Program-made: the position numbers and the translations under genes | The notes under the pieces: model-generated | Seen by the model: the letters and a program-made list of their open reading frames with translations, nothing else | Database searches by the model: none | What the model was told of the DNA's origin: nothing | Assembly: GCA_914767715.1 (NCBI GenBank) | Contig: OU612065.1 | Span: forward strand, 40,362,001 to 40,426,000 | Reading direction: 5' to 3' | Origin: Membranipora membranacea | Taxonomy: Eukaryota > Bryozoa > Gymnolaemata > Cheilostomatida > Membraniporidae | Length of the DNA stretch: 64,000 nt | Shown here: positions 60,250 through 64,000 of the stretch, one piece after another | How the letters are laid out: the number at the start of each line of letters is the position of its first letter | How positions within the stretch are numbered: the first letter of the stretch is position 1

Positions 60250-62160
60250 GATCGGTAAACTTTTTGCACACACAAAGTTGAAGGCTGTGCAACAGTTCGA
60301 TCTAACAGAGTTACAGATCGGTGTGTAGTTGTGGCTGTGAGGAGGATATACTCAATAATCCACAGAGTATCCAGCCATACTTAGGGTCGGCAGCGACGGC
60401 AGCTACTAATAGTACTGTCCCTTTACTGATAAGACACAGTACTCTGGACAATGAAAGGTCAGTGCTGTAACATCCTAATATTTACGTCCTATTCGGTTTG
60501 TGATTAGGCAAAAAGACAATATTGATGTCACTTGCAGGCACTTTTACATGTTTTCATTTGACATAATCGGGTATGTTTTAGGAAGATGTCAGATCACGCT
60601 GGCACAATTATTTTCTCTGTACACACAAATAAAGCTTGTGCAAATAGATTACTGCTCAGCTAATGGACCATTCAAAAATGATCATAAGATAAAAAGCTGT
60701 GGGTTTGACTTTCTATGTTATCTGACTAGTAACTTTCTATGCTGTCTCGCCACTGTATAATCTATGAAGCTGTCTAACCAAGTAGCAGAGTATCTCAAGG
60801 CTGCTGTAGTAAGACTCACTCATTGTCTGAATGTCTCACTTACAGACGAGTCACGATTCAACTCACAACTACAAAAATAGGTACCCTGGTGGTATTTTGG
60901 CGCAATATTAAAGACAATTAAAAGTAAAAAAATTTGATAAAAAATTGATAAATAACAGCGGCTAACAGAGATTCAGGTGCCAGCACAAGATGGTATGTAT
61001 GAACTGAATATCGGTACATATTTTACTATTTACAATTTATGTAAGCGCCAACTTTTTATCGTTATTTCCTGACTATGAATGGATACTGAATAGACTGAGA
61101 ATTATGGTGATTTGGGCGATGAGATCTACGATTGGATGCATTTGCAAATACATTCATTGAAAATATTTTAATCAAGACTATGCATGTAAAGGGAGCTGTA
61201 AAGAAGAGCCTAGCGTGATTTACTCTTGGATGATTACATTGACTTTAGATATCAATGAATGTTGAATCACATATTGAAATTGATTTTACCATGCCGCTAT
61301 TCTGAGACAAGAAAATACTTTGAATCGACACGACCAGAGGCTCCAGGGAATGCTGTGTTTAAAAATTTATATATCTTAATGCGACACAACATAGTACGTC
61401 ATTAAAAATATCATACAGGCACACACCAAGCGACTGTCAGCACACACCACGAGTCTGCCACCACGCGACTGTCACCCGATTCTACCTGCTGTCAGGTGGT
61501 AGGAACGCAATAAAAAATACTTTAGTAGTACATACTCAGGAAAAACCTTTTCTCGGAATCAACAATGTTGTTCAAGTATTGAACTGTGTCTCTCATGTCA
61601 CCTTGAGCTATCCTTAAAGTCGTTTCTTAGCGTTGAAAGAATCCTACGATTAGATGTGGAGCATCACTTGAGTACTTGAATATAACCACTCGATTACCTG
61701 CATATCTATCTACACTGGAGCTTTATCACAGATAACAGGACTTATATCACTATAAGACAGAATAATATCAAGTACTCGGACACGTAAACTCACCAACTAC
61801 ATACACAGACCACGGTCAAGCTAACGTATGTTTGGTAAAACAGTGCAATAAATAGCGCATAATTTCATCATCAACCATAAACAACCAGCATCGTCAGTTT
61901 GAGTGAATTCATGATGCTGACATGGTGACCGACGAGCAGACTGGGACTGGGTAGAGTGATGAGACGATGGTGTATATCAGTACTCCTCTCTATGGACACT
62001 CATTAGTCAGTCATTAATCGAGCAGCAAGGATAAAACGCTGTCTCCTGGACTACCGCAAAGAAATACACCATTTAATGGTAGAGCGGTTTGAGCAGTTCA
62101 TCGAGCATAGCTGGTATTTCTCGCAATAAAAGCGGTTGAGAAACAAAAACACAAGTAAAG
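60250..62160. other. Intergenic region upstream of the cyclase-like gene
   Basis: No gene model is supported apart from the doubtful pieces noted near 60325-60460 and 60843-60900. The ORF 60500-60760 is AT-rich and unrecognised. Low-level repeats occur (caccacgagtctgccaccacgcgactgtcac, about 61440-61480). The right end must contain the promoter or upstream exons of the gene that starts at 62161. Confidence 0.4.
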
Positions 62161-64000
62161 ATGGAGTTTGAAGAAATAGCTGTGGTTATTCAGGTGAGTA
62201 ACCGAGGTTGTAGATCAGGGTTGTTGTAAATCTGCAAAACAAAAGATTGTGCAAATGTAAAAAGCGTGACACATACTTCTCTCTGAGTACATCGCCACAA
62301 TAAGCCGAACTAAATCTGACTCCATTGTAATACTGAGTCAATCTGAGAGAACAACAGGAAGCTGAGATGGCCACTATTCTTCTAGAGTACAATATTATGA
62401 GCTGGTGAAATCACAAACTTTTCGCATCTAGCTTTTACAACCGTGTTGGACGTCAAGAAGAAAAAAGTCATTAGGGAAGCAATGATTGGAATTTCTTGCA
62501 AAATCGATTTGAGGAAATATATGGAAATGTTGAGGTATTTCTGCATCAAATTAAACAATTTGACATGCACTTGGCCTCGTACTTTGACACTAGTTACAGT
62601 CAGTCAGATCACCTGCTGGTCACTCCCAATCTTAAAATTTCCTGCGAATATTCAGTGAGCGCGGCGGGTCTCAACTCATTGGAAATTACCAAATGGATAC
62701 AAGCATTGGATAAAAGTTTAATTTCCTAAGATTTTATCAGCGGAGGAAGCTGGTTACTGTACATGTTATCTTATATTAGGTACACATTGTAGACTTACAT
62801 AGCTTCGCTATCAGTTGCATAATTGAAATGATATTTATGCCAAAATAACATGTAAAGGTGCCTGAAGCTCAATTATAACTCAGACACGCAACAACTAAGC
62901 CACAGTTTAGGACTGTCAGTTACGGCAGCCAGCAGAGAGAGAGAGAGAGCACCTGTTTTAATATGACAGTCTTCATGGTCGATTTTGTTCTTTAAGCATC
63001 AAAATGATCCGGACAGTTAACCGCAGAGTACACGTAAGAGTGAAAAATATAGGAATATAGAAACACTGAGTGATGTTTATAAAACTTCTTCTTGCTTTTT
63101 CCGCGGTAGAAATCTGTAAAGCTCTGTTCATATTAAAAGTACTGCCAGCAGCCTGGTTCATGATGTCTGATTAGAATAAACCAAAAAGTATGATTAAGAT
63201 GTCGGATAAATATTTAATCTTTTTTTATAGATTTAACTATTATAAGATTTATATTTGACAGGATAAATCCTCGTCTGAGGTGAATTCTATGATAAGGAAC
63301 TTTGAGGCTGGAGGTACACAGATCTGGGGCGCTGAGTTTGAGCCTGACTCAGATGAGATGAGTAACCTAACCCCGATACAGGAGGACGGGGAGGGCGGCT
63401 CCTCCGTAGGAACCCCAGCAGACCGAGGGTCTTACATGGAGACGAGCAGCTTTACGGAGAGCCCCGGTCCGATGAGAAGGAGACATAGTAATTTCAGAAC
63501 TAGTCTGATGAAGAACAAACAGCTGTGGCAGAGAGCCGCCAAGCAGGCTAGGTCTGGAGGTAACCTCGAGAACAGACGTAAAAGTATTCTACCGTTTGTT
63601 GACATTGATCTGGAAACTTCTACATCCAGCGCTGCTATAGACGATGATGATGACGATGATGATGATGAGGATGATGGGTCTATTGTTTTCTCAAACAGCC
63701 ATTCAATATCTAACGGAAAATCTAACGGTACCAGTGACAATATAGCAGGTACTCATTCCTTACAAGTACCTCAGCATGTTAAAGTCTTACCTCTCTCCTC
63801 ATTGGACATAGAGCGCGATATAAAGCCTCAACTTAAACCCGCACGCAAATTTCTCGGATTTATCTTCCCTAAGATGCCAACACAGTTCTCTAAAGTGAAC
63901 GAGATATTCTTTCAGCGATACTACAGCCACAAAAGAAAGAAAACAATGCTCATGGTGAATATTCTGTATTCAGTTCTTCTAGTCATCCTCTACATTTTAA
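62161..64000 (+). CDS. Probable transmembrane adenylyl cyclase, N-terminal part (runs off the window)
   Basis: Exon 1 (62161-62193, start MEFEEIAVVIQ, GTGAGT donor) joins in phase 0 to exon 2 (63262 to beyond 64000, GACAG acceptor). About 257 residues are visible: a long, charged, low-complexity cytoplasmic N-terminus with a run of Asp and Glu (nine Asp codons, about 63638-63673), then KVNEIFFQRYYSHKRKKTML leading into a first membrane helix (VNILYSVLLVILYIL) at the edge. An acidic or basic tail, a short amphipathic RY..xxR segment and then the first of six helices is the pattern of membrane adenylyl cyclases, perhaps nearest the ADCY9 group. The catalytic domains are outside the window, so other polytopic proteins remain possible. 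Confidence 0.5.
62194..63261. other. Intron 1 of the cyclase-like gene
   Basis: A 1068-bp intron between the two visible exons. Short frames on both strands (62186-62729, 62973-63161) are unrecognised. A GA repeat lies at about 62936-62950. Confidence 0.45.

Noticed and set aside
62443-62729. Plus-strand frames in the first intron of the cyclase-like gene
   Set aside because: Two overlapping frames, neither recognisable nor flanked by convincing splice sites in phase with the exons.
1-64000. Bacterial-type systems (operons, phage, toxin-antitoxin, CRISPR)
   Set aside because: The window is spliced animal DNA throughout. No prokaryotic gene organisation is present.

Overview
This is animal (metazoan) nuclear DNA: AT-rich, with many short exons bounded by GT-AG introns, dispersed transposon relics, and gene families found in animals. 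Nothing fixes the species. A BMP5-8-type ligand, a RIM-binding-protein-like SH3/FN3 protein, a motile-cilium protein, and hAT, RTE and CR1/Jockey-like repeats suggest a non-vertebrate animal. All exon models below are hand-built from splice signals, reading-phase continuity and family recognition, not from transcripts.

Layout. (1) 1621-2447, plus: small coiled-coil cilium protein, DRC12/CCDC153-like, 2 exons. (2) 3576-17053, minus: nucleoporin NDC1, 14 exons, tail-to-tail with DRC12. Its introns hold two hAT-type MITEs with perfect 8-bp target duplications (one containing a tRNA-derived segment), a tandem pair of TTAA-flanked MITEs, a 36-bp minisatellite, a LINE 3' end, a SINE-like piece and a nested open frame with 63-bp tandem repeats and two PPxY motifs. 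(3) 18897-46507, plus, head-to-head with NDC1: a 39-exon gene whose phases join without a break into about 3829 codons. It encodes a giant coiled-coil protein ending SH3-FN3-SH3 in the style of RIM-binding proteins. One exon is 5031 nt long. (4) 35342-35604, minus, inside an intron of (3): an unlisted two-exon gene for a 64-residue secreted cysteine-rich peptide with a C-terminal amidation signal. (5) 50797-58681, plus: a complete 8-exon BMP5-8-type ligand of 427 aa. Its last intron carries a 1000-bp RTE-type retrotransposon insertion with a 12-bp target duplication. (6) 58682-62160: mostly non-coding, with a near-perfect 116-bp palindrome and a doubtful membrane-protein exon. (7) 62161 to the end, plus: N-terminal part of a membrane protein, probably an adenylyl cyclase, cut by the window edge.

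The genes are an unrelated neighbourhood (cilium, nuclear pore, scaffold, growth factor, second messenger), not a pathway cluster. The most novel items are the giant RIMBP-like scaffold with its 5-kb exon and the nested antisense peptide gene.
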